Source: Paramisgurnus dabryanus
Taxonomy: Eukaryota > Chordata > Actinopteri > Cypriniformes > Cobitidae
DNA length: 64,000 bases
NCBI RefSeq assembly: GCF_030506205.2
Contig: NC_133351.1
Location: 4,566,401-4,630,400, forward strand
Direction of reading: 5' to 3'
A program made the translations under genes and the position numbers. Below, piece after piece: positions 55,506 through 64,000 of this stretch. Each line of letters opens with the position of its first letter. The stretch's first letter is position 1. Under the pieces are notes generated by a model. The model saw nothing but the letters and a program-made list of their open reading frames with translations, had not been told where the DNA came from and searched no databases.

Positions 55506-58001
55506 TTAGGGACCTCTGTCAGAGACCACGTCTGTCGGGAGGCCATGTATACGGAAGACGTGGTCAATGACAGTTACCGCTGTTTCCTTGGCTGAAGGTA
55601 ATTTGGGCAAGGGAATAAAGTGAGTCGCCTTCGAGAACCGGTCCACTACGGTTAAAATCACCGTATTACCCTGGGAGGGCGGGAGGGCGGTAATAAAGTC
55701 TAGCGAGATGTGGGACCAGGGTCTCGAAGGGACTGACAGCGGTAAAAGTAACCCATCTGGAGGACGATTGGAAGTCTTACCAGTGGCGCAAACCGAGCAA
55801 GCCAAGACGAAATCGTGAGTGTCACGAGCCATACCTGGCCACCAGAATCGTTGCTTAACTAGGAATCTAGTCCTACTAACCCCTGGATGACAGGCAACAC
55901 TGGAACCATGACCCCACTGAAGGACGTCTGACCGTAACTCCTCCGGCACAAATAAGCGGTTCGGTGGGCAACGGGCCGGGGGCGTTACCCCTTCTAAGGC
56001 TGTCAACACCTTCGATTCGACCTCCCATCTGAGCGCGGAGATAATGATGGTCTCCGGTAAAATCCGCTCGGGAGTGGCAGTACGATCGGAACGCTCAAAA
56101 AGGCGGGATAAAGCATCGGGTTTGATGTTCTTGGAACCCGGTCGGTAAGAAAGAGTAAAATCGAAACGACCGAAAAACAAAGCCCACCGAGCCTGCCTGG
56201 AGTTAAGTCTTTTGGCGGTTCTAATGTATTCGAGATTCTTATGGTCCGTCCATACAATAAAGGGTACCCCTGACCCTTCAAGCCAGTGACGCCATTCTTC
56301 CAGTGCTAACTTGACTGCCAACAACTCTCGATTGCCAATGTCATAATTAACTTCCGCAGGAGATAAGCGATGAGAAAAATACGCGCAAGGATGAACCTTT
56401 CCGTCTGAGGATGCGTGCTGGGAAAGCACTGCTCCTACCCCCACCTCTGACGCATCGACCTCCACTATGAATTGACGTGTGCGATCAGGTGAGACGAGAA
56501 TGGGAGCTGAAACAAAGCAGCTTTTCAGTTTGGCAAACGCAGCCTCGGCTGCGTCTGACCACCTGAACGTCAAACTAGGGGAGGTCAAGGCGGTCAGAGG
56601 TGCGGCTAGTTGGCTGAAATTGCGAATGAAACGCCGGTAAAAATTGGCGAACCCCAGAAATCTCTGCAGGGCCTTGCGAGACTCTGGGGATGGCCAATCA
56701 ACCACAGCCTTAACCTTCTCAGGATCCATGCGAACACCCTCAGTCGAAATGATGTGTCCTAGAAAAGAAACAGACTGTGCATGAAAAACGCATTTTTCCG
56801 CCTTGACAAAAAGCCCATTCTCTAGCAACCGCAGAAGCACTCGTCGTACGTGTTGCAAATGTTCCTGGAGAGACGAAGAAAAAATCAGTATGTCATCCAG
56901 GTAAACATAAATAAACTGATCTACCATGTCTCGCAACACGTCATTAACGAGTGCTTGGAAGACTGCTGGCGAGTTCGTGAGACCGAAAGGCATCACGCAG
57001 TACTCAAAATGGCCACGAGGGGTGTTAAAAGCAGTCTTCCATTCATCCCCCTTCCTGATGCGAACCAAATGATATGCGTTACGTAAGTCCAATTTAGTGA
57101 AGAGAGACGCTCCCTGCAACCTCTCGAAGGCTGAAGACATCAACGGCAAAGGATAAGTATTCTTTACCGTTATGTTATTCAGCCCTCGGTAATCAATACA
57201 AGGTCGCAAGGATCCGTCCTTCTTCCCCACAAAAAAGAACCCCGCCCCCGCTGGAGAAGAGGAAGGGCGAATGAACCCCGTTGCCAGAGAATCAGAAATG
57301 TATTTCTCCATGGCCTCCATCTCAGGAACGGATAGAGAGTATAACTTGCCTTTAGGCGGAAACGTACCTGGCAATAAATCTATGGCACAGTCATAGGGAC
57401 GATGAGGAGGGAGAGAATCAGCCCGAGACTTACTGAACACCTCCTTCAGGTCGTGGTACTCCGCGGGCACGTTAGCCAAATCCACTGCTTCCCCCTGAAA
57501 CACAGACTCAGAAACAGTAAGACACGCAGAGACAAGACAAGACTTATGACACTCCTCGCTCCAGCTGGTGACTGAGCCCAGTCTCCAGTCGACCTTAGGG
57601 TTATGGGTATGGAGCCAGGGATGACCAAGGACGATGGGAGAGAGAGAGATGTCTGTAACAAAAAAGGAAATCTTTTCGGTATGGTTGCCTGAGGTGATAA
57701 GCGTGATGGGGGCAGTGGTGTGACTGATGGTGGGTAATTCATGTCCATTGAGAGCGAAGGGTGCAATCTGGTGAGTGAGTGGGATGACGGGGATTTGTAG
57801 CTTACGTGCGAGTGAAGAGTCAATGAAGTTCCCCTCTGCCCCGGAGTCCAGTAGTGCGTGGTCGGTGTGTGACTTGGTGGACCACCGTAGTTTCACCGGA
57901 AGGAGAGTAGATGTCGTCGAGGTCTTGCGAGCAGAGATCCCGCCCGATAGTAGCCTCCGTCTTACTATCGGGCTTGGTCTTTTACCGGACACCTCTGGCA
58001 G
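55506..58001 (-). pseudogene. pol: pol, first open segment: PR-RT-RH and integrase N-part
   Basis: Open in the -1 frame relative to gag, from just after a TAA at 58002-58004 to a TAA at 55506-55508. Counting from the GTG at 57992: protease LLDSGAEGNFID at 47-58; reverse transcriptase from about 215 with LDLRNAYHLV (Asp 302) and YLDD (364-367); RNase H with VDASEVGVGAVL (Asp 513), a Glu near 556 and TDHKNL; integrase zinc finger H695, H702, C732, C735; first catalytic Asp in LDFITALP (765) and second in SDRGP (825). The stop directly follows GP, where the family has a conserved glutamine codon, so CAA to TAA is likely. No ATG opens this frame; entry by -1 frameshifting is expected. Confidence 0.93.
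57965..58001 (-). promoter_or_regulatory. gag/pol overlap, expected -1 frameshift window
   Basis: The pol frame is closed upstream by TAA (58002-58004) and the gag frame ends at TAG (57965-57967), so ribosomes must change frame within these 37 bases. The gag-frame codons read CCG GTA AAA GAC. A classical X XXY YYZ heptamer is not seen, and the AAAA run is the best slip candidate. Confidence 0.6.
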
Positions 58002-58921
58002 TTATGACCCGTCTCGCCACAGTACAAACAAAGACCAAGGGATCTCCGCCGGTTCCTCTCCTCCCGGGAAAGCCGAGCTCTACCCACCTGCATGGGCTCA
58101 GGATCGGGGAGAACGTTGCTGGGTGTCTCTCTGGGAGGGCTGGGCGACTCAGGTCGGCGCTGTATGCTGGTAGGTCTTCTTCTACGGTCCGCTACGGTCA
58201 GCCTAGCGTCGACACGGATAGCCAGATCCACCAGCCCGTTGAGAGATGTGGGTAGTTCCGAGGTGACGATCTCCCGCTGGATACGTTCCGAAAGCCCATG
58301 CAGGAAATGATCCCACTGCGCCTCCTCGTTCCACTTACACTCCGCCGCCAGGGTCCGGAACTCGATCGCGTAGTCAGATACCGTTCGGTTCTCCTGTCTG
58401 AGCTCGGTAAGGAGGCGAGCAGCTTCTCGCCCGGCGACGGAGCGATCGAACACCCTCTTCATTTCTTCGGATAAGAGGGTGAACGAAGAACAGCAGGCGT
58501 CGTTGTTCTCCCACACCGCCGTCCCCCAGAGGGCAGCCTTGCCCTTCAGTAGGGAGAGAGTAAACGCCACCTTAGTTTCCTCAAGGAAAAACGATCGGGG
58601 CTGTTGAGCGAAGTGCAGAGAACAGTGAGACAGAAATGTACGGCAATAATTTGGCTCACCGGAGTATTTCTCAGGGATCGGTAATCGAGGCTCCGGAGGA
58701 AAACCACCCCCTGGAGGAGAAGATGGTGCGGGCGGTGTGGGTGGCGCAGTGGGAGGCGAAGGATGAGAGGAACGCTGAGAGAGCTCGGACACCTTCGTCA
58801 CCATTGCATGGACGGCCTTTCGCATTTCGTTGATCGACTGGTCCTGAAGATCCATACGAGCCAGAGTTCGCTGGAGAAATTCCTCCAGCGTGGCCGTGGG
58901 TTGGTCTCCTGCTGCTTCCAT
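57965..58921 (-). CDS. gag: gag, capsid/nucleocapsid polyprotein
   Basis: 318 codons from the ATG at 58921, 17 bases past the 5' LTR; an in-frame ATG at 58984 inside the LTR is possible but would cover the priming site. Order: a helical N-terminus (LEEFLQRTLARMDLQDQS), a Ser/Pro-rich linker at about 45-75, a retrotransposon-gag capsid domain (about 85-250, with LLKGKAALWG and WDHFLHGL) and a CCHC zinc knuckle CLYCGETGHNCQRC at about 298-311. The protein would form the particle that encloses the RNA. The frame is unbroken. The stop lies inside the pol overlap. Length is ordinary for this group. Confidence 0.92.
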   Translation of the reverse strand: MEAAGDQPTATLEEFLQRTLARMDLQDQSINEMRKAVHAMVTKVSELSQRSSHPSPPTAPPTPPAPSSPPGGGFPPEPRLPIPEKYSGEPNYCRTFLSHCSLHFAQQPRSFFLEETKVAFTLSLLKGKAALWGTAVWENNDACCSSFTLLSEEMKRVFDRSVAGREAARLLTELRQENRTVSDYAIEFRTLAAECKWNEEAQWDHFLHGLSERIQREIVTSELPTSLNGLVDLAIRVDARLTVADRRRRPTSIQRRPESPSPPRETPSNVLPDPEPMQVGRARLSREERNRRRSLGLCLYCGETGHNCQRCPVKDQAR

Positions 58922-58926
58922 GTATG

Positions 58927-58936
58927 GCCAGATGAT
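58927..58936 (-). promoter_or_regulatory. predicted self-priming primer binding site
   Basis: Two bases past the 5' LTR the minus strand reads ATCATCTGGC. It is the exact complement of GCCAGATGAT at 59246-59237, the predicted first bases of the element's RNA. Tf1 and related sushi-type elements prime reverse transcription from the 5' end of their own RNA using such a match of about 11 nt. I see no convincing tRNA-complementary TGG site at the usual position. The match is 10 of 10, with mismatches on either side. Confidence 0.6.
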
Positions 58937-58938
58937 TC

Positions 58939-59422
58939 TGTAATGACACGAACTGAGCGGAAGCAATTGCAGGTGAAAACACAATGTTTATTTATAAACA
59001 CAGAGAGAGAAATGACACAAGCAGGAAATGTCCAGTGTTGTTGGCAATGGTGACGAGGACTACGGTGGTAGGTGGTTATTGAGTGCGGCGTTGGTGGAGT
59101 GGTGAGCAGTGGTGAATCCAGACTGTACACGGAACATCCACACGGAGACGACGACGACAATAAACAATCCACAATGCAACTCGTAATCCAAGACTGAGAC
59201 GTAGAACCACACAACACGAGGACCAAACAGAAAGTGATCATCTGGCAGGGAACAGAGAGTCATGTGAGTATTTATGGAGGAGATGTGATGATGAGCAGCT
59301 GGAGCGAGGCAATCAACACACAGGTGAGCGGCATCAGCCTAACGAGCACATGGCAGAGCAGTGAGTAACAAACACACACACAAACATGACACGGAGGAAA
59401 CAGTGGATTTCCTACCGTGACA
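58939..59422 (-). repeat. 5' LTR of the chromovirus
   Basis: On the minus strand it runs TGTCACGGTAGG to GTGTCATTACA, with the usual TG/CA ends. A TATA-like CATAAATA lies at 59269-59276, and an AATAAA signal at 58987-58992. It differs from the 3' LTR at only two positions (in GTCCAGTGTT and CTACCGTGACA, compared with GTCCGGTGTT and CTACAGTGACA). The transcript should start about 25-30 bases past the TATA box, near 59246. Confidence 0.93.
59269..59276 (-). promoter_or_regulatory. TATA-like box in the 5' LTR
   Basis: The minus strand reads CCATAAATACTC. The spacing of about 23-30 bases to the GCCAGATGAT word at 59237-59246 makes that word the likely start of the RNA. This is inferred from spacing only. 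Confidence 0.55.
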
Positions 59423-59638
59423 GTTGCTTTAAAGCTGCGTTGAAACTGCAATTTTAAACTGCATTTAAACTGTTCGGGTCCAATAAAGTCTATTAAATTT
59501 AGAAAAATTCTGGAATGTTTTTTTCAAAAAACTTAATTTCTTCTCGACTGAACAAAGAAAGACATCAACAATTTGGATGACATGGGGGTGAGTCAATTAT
59601 CAGGATTTTTTTTATTAAGGAAATGAGTAATCCTTTAA

Positions 59639-60099
59639 GAGGATTAGTCTGATATATCTGCTGTGTCTATTTACTGATACATACATACTGTACTGTATTG
59701 TTTATTCACTTCAGCTGCATATTCAAGCTGTAGAACCAGGGCCAAATGAACAAGAAACCCTTAAATTAAGCGCTTCTTAAGAGTTTAGTCAATAAAGGTT
59801 TAAACTTAAGAAAACTGCCAAACAATATGATTACAAATCACATCCAATCAAAAAAGACAAATCAGGTCTTTCATCTTATATCTAATCTTATTAGACAGCA
59901 ATAAGATTAATTAAAGGCAAACTCAATGACTCTATTTAAATCTGTTTTATTGTTTCCATTAAGTGATATCAATATGTCATAAACTACAGTCAGATTTGCC
60001 AACAAGATTTCAAACTATCCTGAAAGATCACTGAAAATGTCAATGTGAATATGAAAGAATATTTTTTCCAAATTTACCCAAAACCAATGTATGTTTTGG

Positions 60100-60161
<62 letters not shown>

Positions 60162-61637
60162 TCTTTAACTTTTATCTATTCGTATAAAACCAGTGTGCAT
60201 GACTGAGTCATAAATCTGAACCCGAGGATAACATAACTCACCGAAGCAAGAAATGTCTCTTTCAGACATTTCTAACTCGTAATGAGCCAAAAACCATTGA
60301 TGAGCTGATAGCAAGTTCATCTGGAGTGTACAGAGGATTTGACTGATAGGGACAAAGATAAAGTTCCTTTAAAAGCCAAATGGGAAAAACGAATACAATT
60401 TTGATTTGACCTGCATACAAAACAGATGAAGCACCTAAAACATTAGCTCGGAAATAAATAAAAAATATTATTTAAGAAGCCGAAATACAGCATATAAACA
60501 GATATCTTGTTCTCATTATCTAATGTGCAACCTTTCCAAGCCATGCATGCACCAGGATGCATATTAAGTAAATAAACGCATCTCAACCTCCAGCTAAACT
60601 TACTCATTTTAACATAACTCATACAGGCAGAACATACTATATGTCAAAACATTATTAAGATCACAATAAACTGTCCAATTGCCCAAACTCTTGACTGGTA
60701 GTGTACATAAAAACAAATAATGTCAGACAAAAGCACTGTATAAAAGTAAAATACATGCTTGAGTCCAAGTGTAAGGATAAGGAAGAGTCTTTAAGAGGAC
60801 GTTTGTGTTTTGGCCTCTGCAGCTCTTCGGTTGTCCTCTTGCCACGTTACATCCACCCTACTCCGATAAACAGATTGTGTATCACATCGCTAACATTCTT
60901 CACAGGCGTACTACTCTGTGGACACTTGAGATGGACGCTTTAACCACTCATGACGACTCTGCAGAGGGTAAAAAGTATTAATCTGATAATTGCGTGTTCG
61001 TTCCTGACACTGACATCTAAATCCACTACGAGTGCTCATGGGAGAGGTGAATGACAGCCGGATCATGAGGCCGGTGCTTGGCTATCACAGCTGCAAAACC
61101 TAGAAAACACTGGCAGGAATTCAGTGCTCAGTGGTCATTTTATTTCCTCACTGTGTAAGTCATCAATGCCTTACGCGTCACATAACAGACCATGTTAAAG
61201 CTCAGAGATCGATGTGCATGCTCGTTTTGAGTGGCACATTGCAAGATAATAAACCCAGGACACGGTAAAACCCTTCAAACTACTAAAACCAAAATAATAA
61301 CCGTCATTCTGGACACATCATTCTTAGAGAAAAGGTACAAAGTTTTCACAAAATGTACCTAAAAGGTGCATACTCATACCTTAAAGGTAGATATCTGAAT
61401 CAAAATGGTACATATTTGGACTTTTTTAAAGGTACTGTCCCAGTGAAAACTTTTAAGTGTGCATTCTCCCTCTTACAAACCATCTCAAACCAAGGCATTT
61501 AAAAAATGTCCTCATTATTCATTAGCCTATTTCACATAGTAATTGTAGCATGAATTTACTAGTAAATACAAAAATGTGCTGTTCGCACATGCAGTGACGT
61601 TTCGTATTTTGACCAGTAAGATATCATTCACACATCA
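59639..61637. other. unassigned sequence with a (TA)n run
   Basis: A TA dinucleotide run occupies 60101-60156. The rest is AT-rich without element ends or coding signals. The segment 61555-61637 (TTTACTAGTAAATAC) resembles words near 63545-63610 and may be part of a decayed repeat. Confidence 0.45.
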
Positions 61638-62681
61638 CCCAGATAGCATGCAAACCATTGAAACAATGTTAAAAACAGTTGATTTCACAATGTTAACTGC
61701 ATTGAATCAATATCAGGTTTGCACCCTCCATTAATATTGAATTTTTGTTTTGAAATTTCAACAAACCACCATTATTGTGATCAGTGTTTGCTTCAGTTGG
61801 GTCCTTGACTCTTGACATACACTAAGTTAAATCTTTCTTTTCTTCTACTCGTTTGTGTAGAAACACATGTGCATTTGAAAAGAAAGATGTGTTTTTTTTT
61901 TATTAAGTTGAAACTGATTGCTTTTTTGAAGATGTCAAGATTATATAAAATTCAAATGCTTTACATGATTATGTTGATCCATTTTTGACCATTATAATTC
62001 TTCTGGTTTGTAAATCCATTGTGACAAGGTAAGCAGAATTGCTGACACATTCAGATATCATTACTCATCCTACAAATCTCAATAATGGTGACAATCATCA
62101 AACAAATTCAGATAAAACAATCAACTGCAATGCATGCTGGGAGTTATAAATTAGTTAAATACTATGATGATATCCAGCATGCATTGCAGCATGAAGCTTT
62201 CTTTTGTTCATCATCACCATTGATGAGATTCATAGACCGATTCATGATTCATGTCAGAGATAGATACAGTAGTTTAACCTTCTGAATGTGTATTTATAAT
62301 CCTCAAAATAACAGACCTGACACTGTTTCCAACTAGTACTGTAATATCCACTTCTTGCACAACTTTAACAGCATTTCATTAATATTATTTAGGTATATCT
62401 ACAATAATTAAACTACCTGATAACATTAGATCTTTGTTTTATTTACAATAACAGATGTATTTTAAAAAACTGCTTCAACAGCCAAAGAAAACTTAACATT
62501 AAAACACAAGAGTAAAGGGCCCAACTAAAGCAAACACTGATCACCATAATGGTGATTTGTTGCAATTTCGATATTTTTTCCAATATTAATGGAGGGTGCA
62601 AACCTGATATTGATTCAATGGTATTAACATTGACAAATCAATGATTTTTAACATTGTTTCAATGGTTGCATGCTATCTGGG
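61638..62681. mobile_element. 1,044-bp element with roughly 165-bp inverted ends
   Basis: The left CCCAGATAGCATGCAAACCA and right TGGTTGCATGCTATCTGGG are inverted. Complementarity continues through AACAATGTTAAAAA, GTTTGCACCCTCCATTAAT and GATCAGTGTTTGC to about 61802 and 62518. The centre has a second palindromic pair, GCAATGCATGCTGG and CCAGCATGCATTGC (62127-62188). No transposase frame exists. Confidence 0.85.
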
Positions 62682-62769
62682 CAGTATCAAAATATCGGTA
62701 AACTCAGTGAGAAAGCAGAAATTACCTCTAAACTGTCACACGGCGAGCTCAGTGTTGTATTTGTAAACA

Positions 62770-63039
62770 ATGGCAGGTTTTGACTTCACATCCACAGCCC
62801 GTATTTTGTTGTTTTTACTTTTGTGGCAAATGCTGACAGTCGCGAAGTTGCTTGTGACCAAACAGCATTGTATTAGGCAACTTCAAACGGAAATGAATTG
62901 GGAAAGAGTTAAAAACCTGCATCTTGAACAGCAGTACTGTTTATGGTGTGCAAGGATGTCAGCAATTCAGCAGATAGATGGTACTGTAAGCTATGTTAAA
63001 CTGAATACAGAACACCTACATTTACATAAATATAGTTGA
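62770..63039 (+). CDS. 89-codon open frame, hypothetical
   Basis: The ATG has a favourable context (AAACAATGG). The peptide begins with a hydrophobic stretch (ARILLFLLLWQMLTVAKLLV) and continues as a charged helix-like segment (LQTEMNWERVKNLHLEQQY). I do not recognise it. It could be a remnant of a transposon accessory or transposase N-terminus, since it lies 90 bp beyond a large inverted-repeat element, or chance. The frame closes at TGA with no donor-like site seen. Confidence 0.2.
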   Translation: MAGFDFTSTARILLFLLLWQMLTVAKLLVTKQHCIRQLQTEMNWERVKNLHLEQQYCLWCARMSAIQQIDGTVSYVKLNTEHLHLHKYS

Positions 63040-63758
63040 TGTAAATTTTAATCTATCACTACAAACTATATATTGTTGGAAAGGTCTAAGCCTCTAGAAT
63101 AGACATTTCAACAGTGTTTTATAAAATACATTAAGTAGGGAGAGTAATTGATTCATTTATGAAGATAGTGTGCCTCAAAACATTTATATTCTACTAAATG
63201 TCACTGTCCTGCCAGCAGTACGCCTGTGTTTACTTCAGTGTTTTACATGTGAATATTTATCTAATCATGATAATCTGTATATCATTTGAAAGCTCCAAGA
63301 GTGTAGATTTAACTTAATAAGGTGGGGTGACGCCAACAACTTGTTAACTTCAGGTGTTCTGACTTTTAAGCAACGTGCGGAAACGTCTGTAAACCGTGCG
63401 GAGGTAAATGTGTCATCTATATCAAAATGTTATGATTGGCCCAAAGTTCTAAATGCCGGTAACCTATACCTATACTTTTTGTTTACACAGCGCTTACTGG
63501 TAAATTACTGGTAATCTTATAACCTCTCTTACAGGTAAAGTGGCAGCATTAATTTACCAGAAAGTTTCTGTTCATACATGATCTGTAAACCGCAATTTAC
63601 CAGTAAAGACTGTATATGTGAAAGGGACTATTATCTTTCATCAAACCAATGAGCTCCAAATTTACTTGTGTAATATGTGACATCACAAATCCCTCTTTTC
63701 ACTTCCCAATGTATATTTTTACAGTTTTTACACAGAAAATGCTCTTTCAAAGGACATT
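63040..63758. other. unassigned sequence
   Basis: AT-rich. Contains repeated TTTACCAG/TTACTGGTAAATTAC words (63496-63610) suggestive of a small decayed inverted-repeat element, but the ends are unclear. Confidence 0.4.
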
Positions 63759-63935
63759 AGGGCCCGTCCCATTTCTACCCCCTTAAAACTTCCACTTGGT
63801 TCTGAGTGCCCTCGACAGTAAAGTCCCCTCAACAATGGAAGTGGGGGTTCAAATCTTTCCCTATGAAATGCGCAAGCGCAAAAGTGAGGGTTAGGGCAAA
63901 AATGTAGGGGAAGGGTAGATATTGGGACGGGCTCT
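63759..63935. mobile_element. AGGGCCCGTCCC-ended MITE
   Basis: The left AGGGCCCGTCCCATTTCTAC and right AGATATTGGGACGGGCTCT are inverted, with CTACCCCCTTAAAACTTCC on the left and GTAGGGGAAGGGTAGAT on the right. About 177 bp, non-coding. Confidence 0.78.
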
Positions 63936-64000
63936 ACATCTCCTTTTTAATGGAGAAGACTTTATGGATTTTTTTTGGAAATAATAATTTGGAAAATCAA

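Larger units (their letters stand above)
54146..59422 (-). mobile_element. Ty3/gypsy chromovirus LTR retrotransposon, nearly intact
   Basis: A 5,277-bp element read on the minus strand. Two 484-bp LTRs bound a 4,309-bp interior with gag, pol and a C-terminal chromodomain. The order protease, reverse transcriptase, RNase H, integrase is the Ty3/gypsy order. There is no envelope frame. GTTTC (54141-54145) and GTTGC (59423-59427) form a 5-bp target duplication with one change. A self-priming signal and the chromodomain fit the Tf1/sushi group known from fish and fungi. One stop codon in integrase means this copy is probably not autonomous. Confidence 0.95.
53869..59432. mobile_element. TTAA miniature element split by the LTR retrotransposon
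   Basis: It starts TTAAAGCAACACTATGTAG. The mirrored end is ACTACATAGTGTT at the LTR element's left border plus GTTGCTTTAA at its right border (59423-59432). The element was about 280 bp before the LTR insertion, TTAA-bounded and non-coding. Confidence 0.85.
51899..59638. mobile_element. TTAA foldback element carrying three later insertions
   Basis: The left end TTAAAGGATTACTCCACTTT and right end GGAAATGAGTAATCCTTTAA are inverted and TTAA-bounded. The arms (for example AATTTCTTCTCGACTGAACA near 59530 and its complement near 51990; GCATAAGGGTCTTATCTAGC with CCTTATGCCCCGTTTGGGAT) show that the undisturbed element was a long palindrome of roughly 0.9 kb. The remaining length is later insertions: 52571-53856 (hAT), 53869-54145 with 59423-59432 (TTAA miniature) and 54146-59422 (LTR element). 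Confidence 0.85.

Noticed and set aside
57775..58255. Plus-strand frames opposite gag and protease
   Set aside because: Shadows of the minus-strand retrotransposon genes, without domains of their own.
54146..59422. Endogenous retrovirus with envelope gene
   Set aside because: No envelope-like frame exists between pol and the 3' LTR; the pol stop overlaps the purine tract. The domain order and chromodomain indicate a Ty3/gypsy retrotransposon.

Overview
The window looks like gene-poor nuclear DNA of a teleost fish, probably a cyprinid (carp/zebrafish relatives). The reasons are AT-rich sequence with no bacterial-style gene packing, dense DNA-transposon miniatures of types familiar from cyprinid genomes, tRNA-derived SINE pieces, long GACA/GATA and (TA)n microsatellites, and a chromodomain-bearing Ty3/gypsy retrotransposon. 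The species call is inference from recognised repeat styles; no search could be run. I see no convincing complete host gene, only two or three weak candidate exons (15934-16076 on +; 28028-28289 and 28786-28929 on -). Layout: 1-1646 is a GACA/GATA satellite with a 320-bp higher-order duplication. 2.9-5 kb, 7.2-12.8 kb and 14-19.9 kb are packed with terminal-inverted-repeat elements, many with TTAA at both ends, plus a 1,990-bp hAT-type element with a clean 8-bp target duplication (10835-12824). 20.7-22.8 kb holds a local duplication and an 821-bp near-perfect foldback inserted into another element. 25.2-25.8 kb has two elements sharing one TTAA. 27.8-29.4 kb is mostly unassigned and carries the minus-strand exon candidates. 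31994-32886 is a 16-bp minisatellite that reads open in all three minus-strand frames. 33-42 kb is mostly single-copy sequence with scattered elements. 42.8-43.9 kb is a 485-bp tandem duplication containing a SINE broken by another element. 45271-47243 is a roughly 257-bp tandem array built from a palindromic element. 49.4-50.2 kb is a mosaic of truncated elements. The centrepiece is 51899-59638, a set of nested insertions. A TTAA-bounded foldback was hit by a hAT element (52571-53856) and by a TTAA-bounded miniature element (53869-59432, split). The latter was then hit by a nearly intact Ty3/gypsy chromovirus on the minus strand (54146-59422). Its two 484-bp LTRs differ at only two positions, so the insertion is young. 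Reading right to left it has a 5' LTR, a short leader, gag with a CCHC knuckle, pol in the -1 frame (protease, reverse transcriptase, RNase H, integrase, chromodomain), a purine tract and a 3' LTR. One in-frame stop inside integrase breaks pol. Ten bases just after the 5' LTR are complementary to the predicted first bases of the element's own transcript, which points to self-priming of the Tf1/sushi type rather than tRNA priming.
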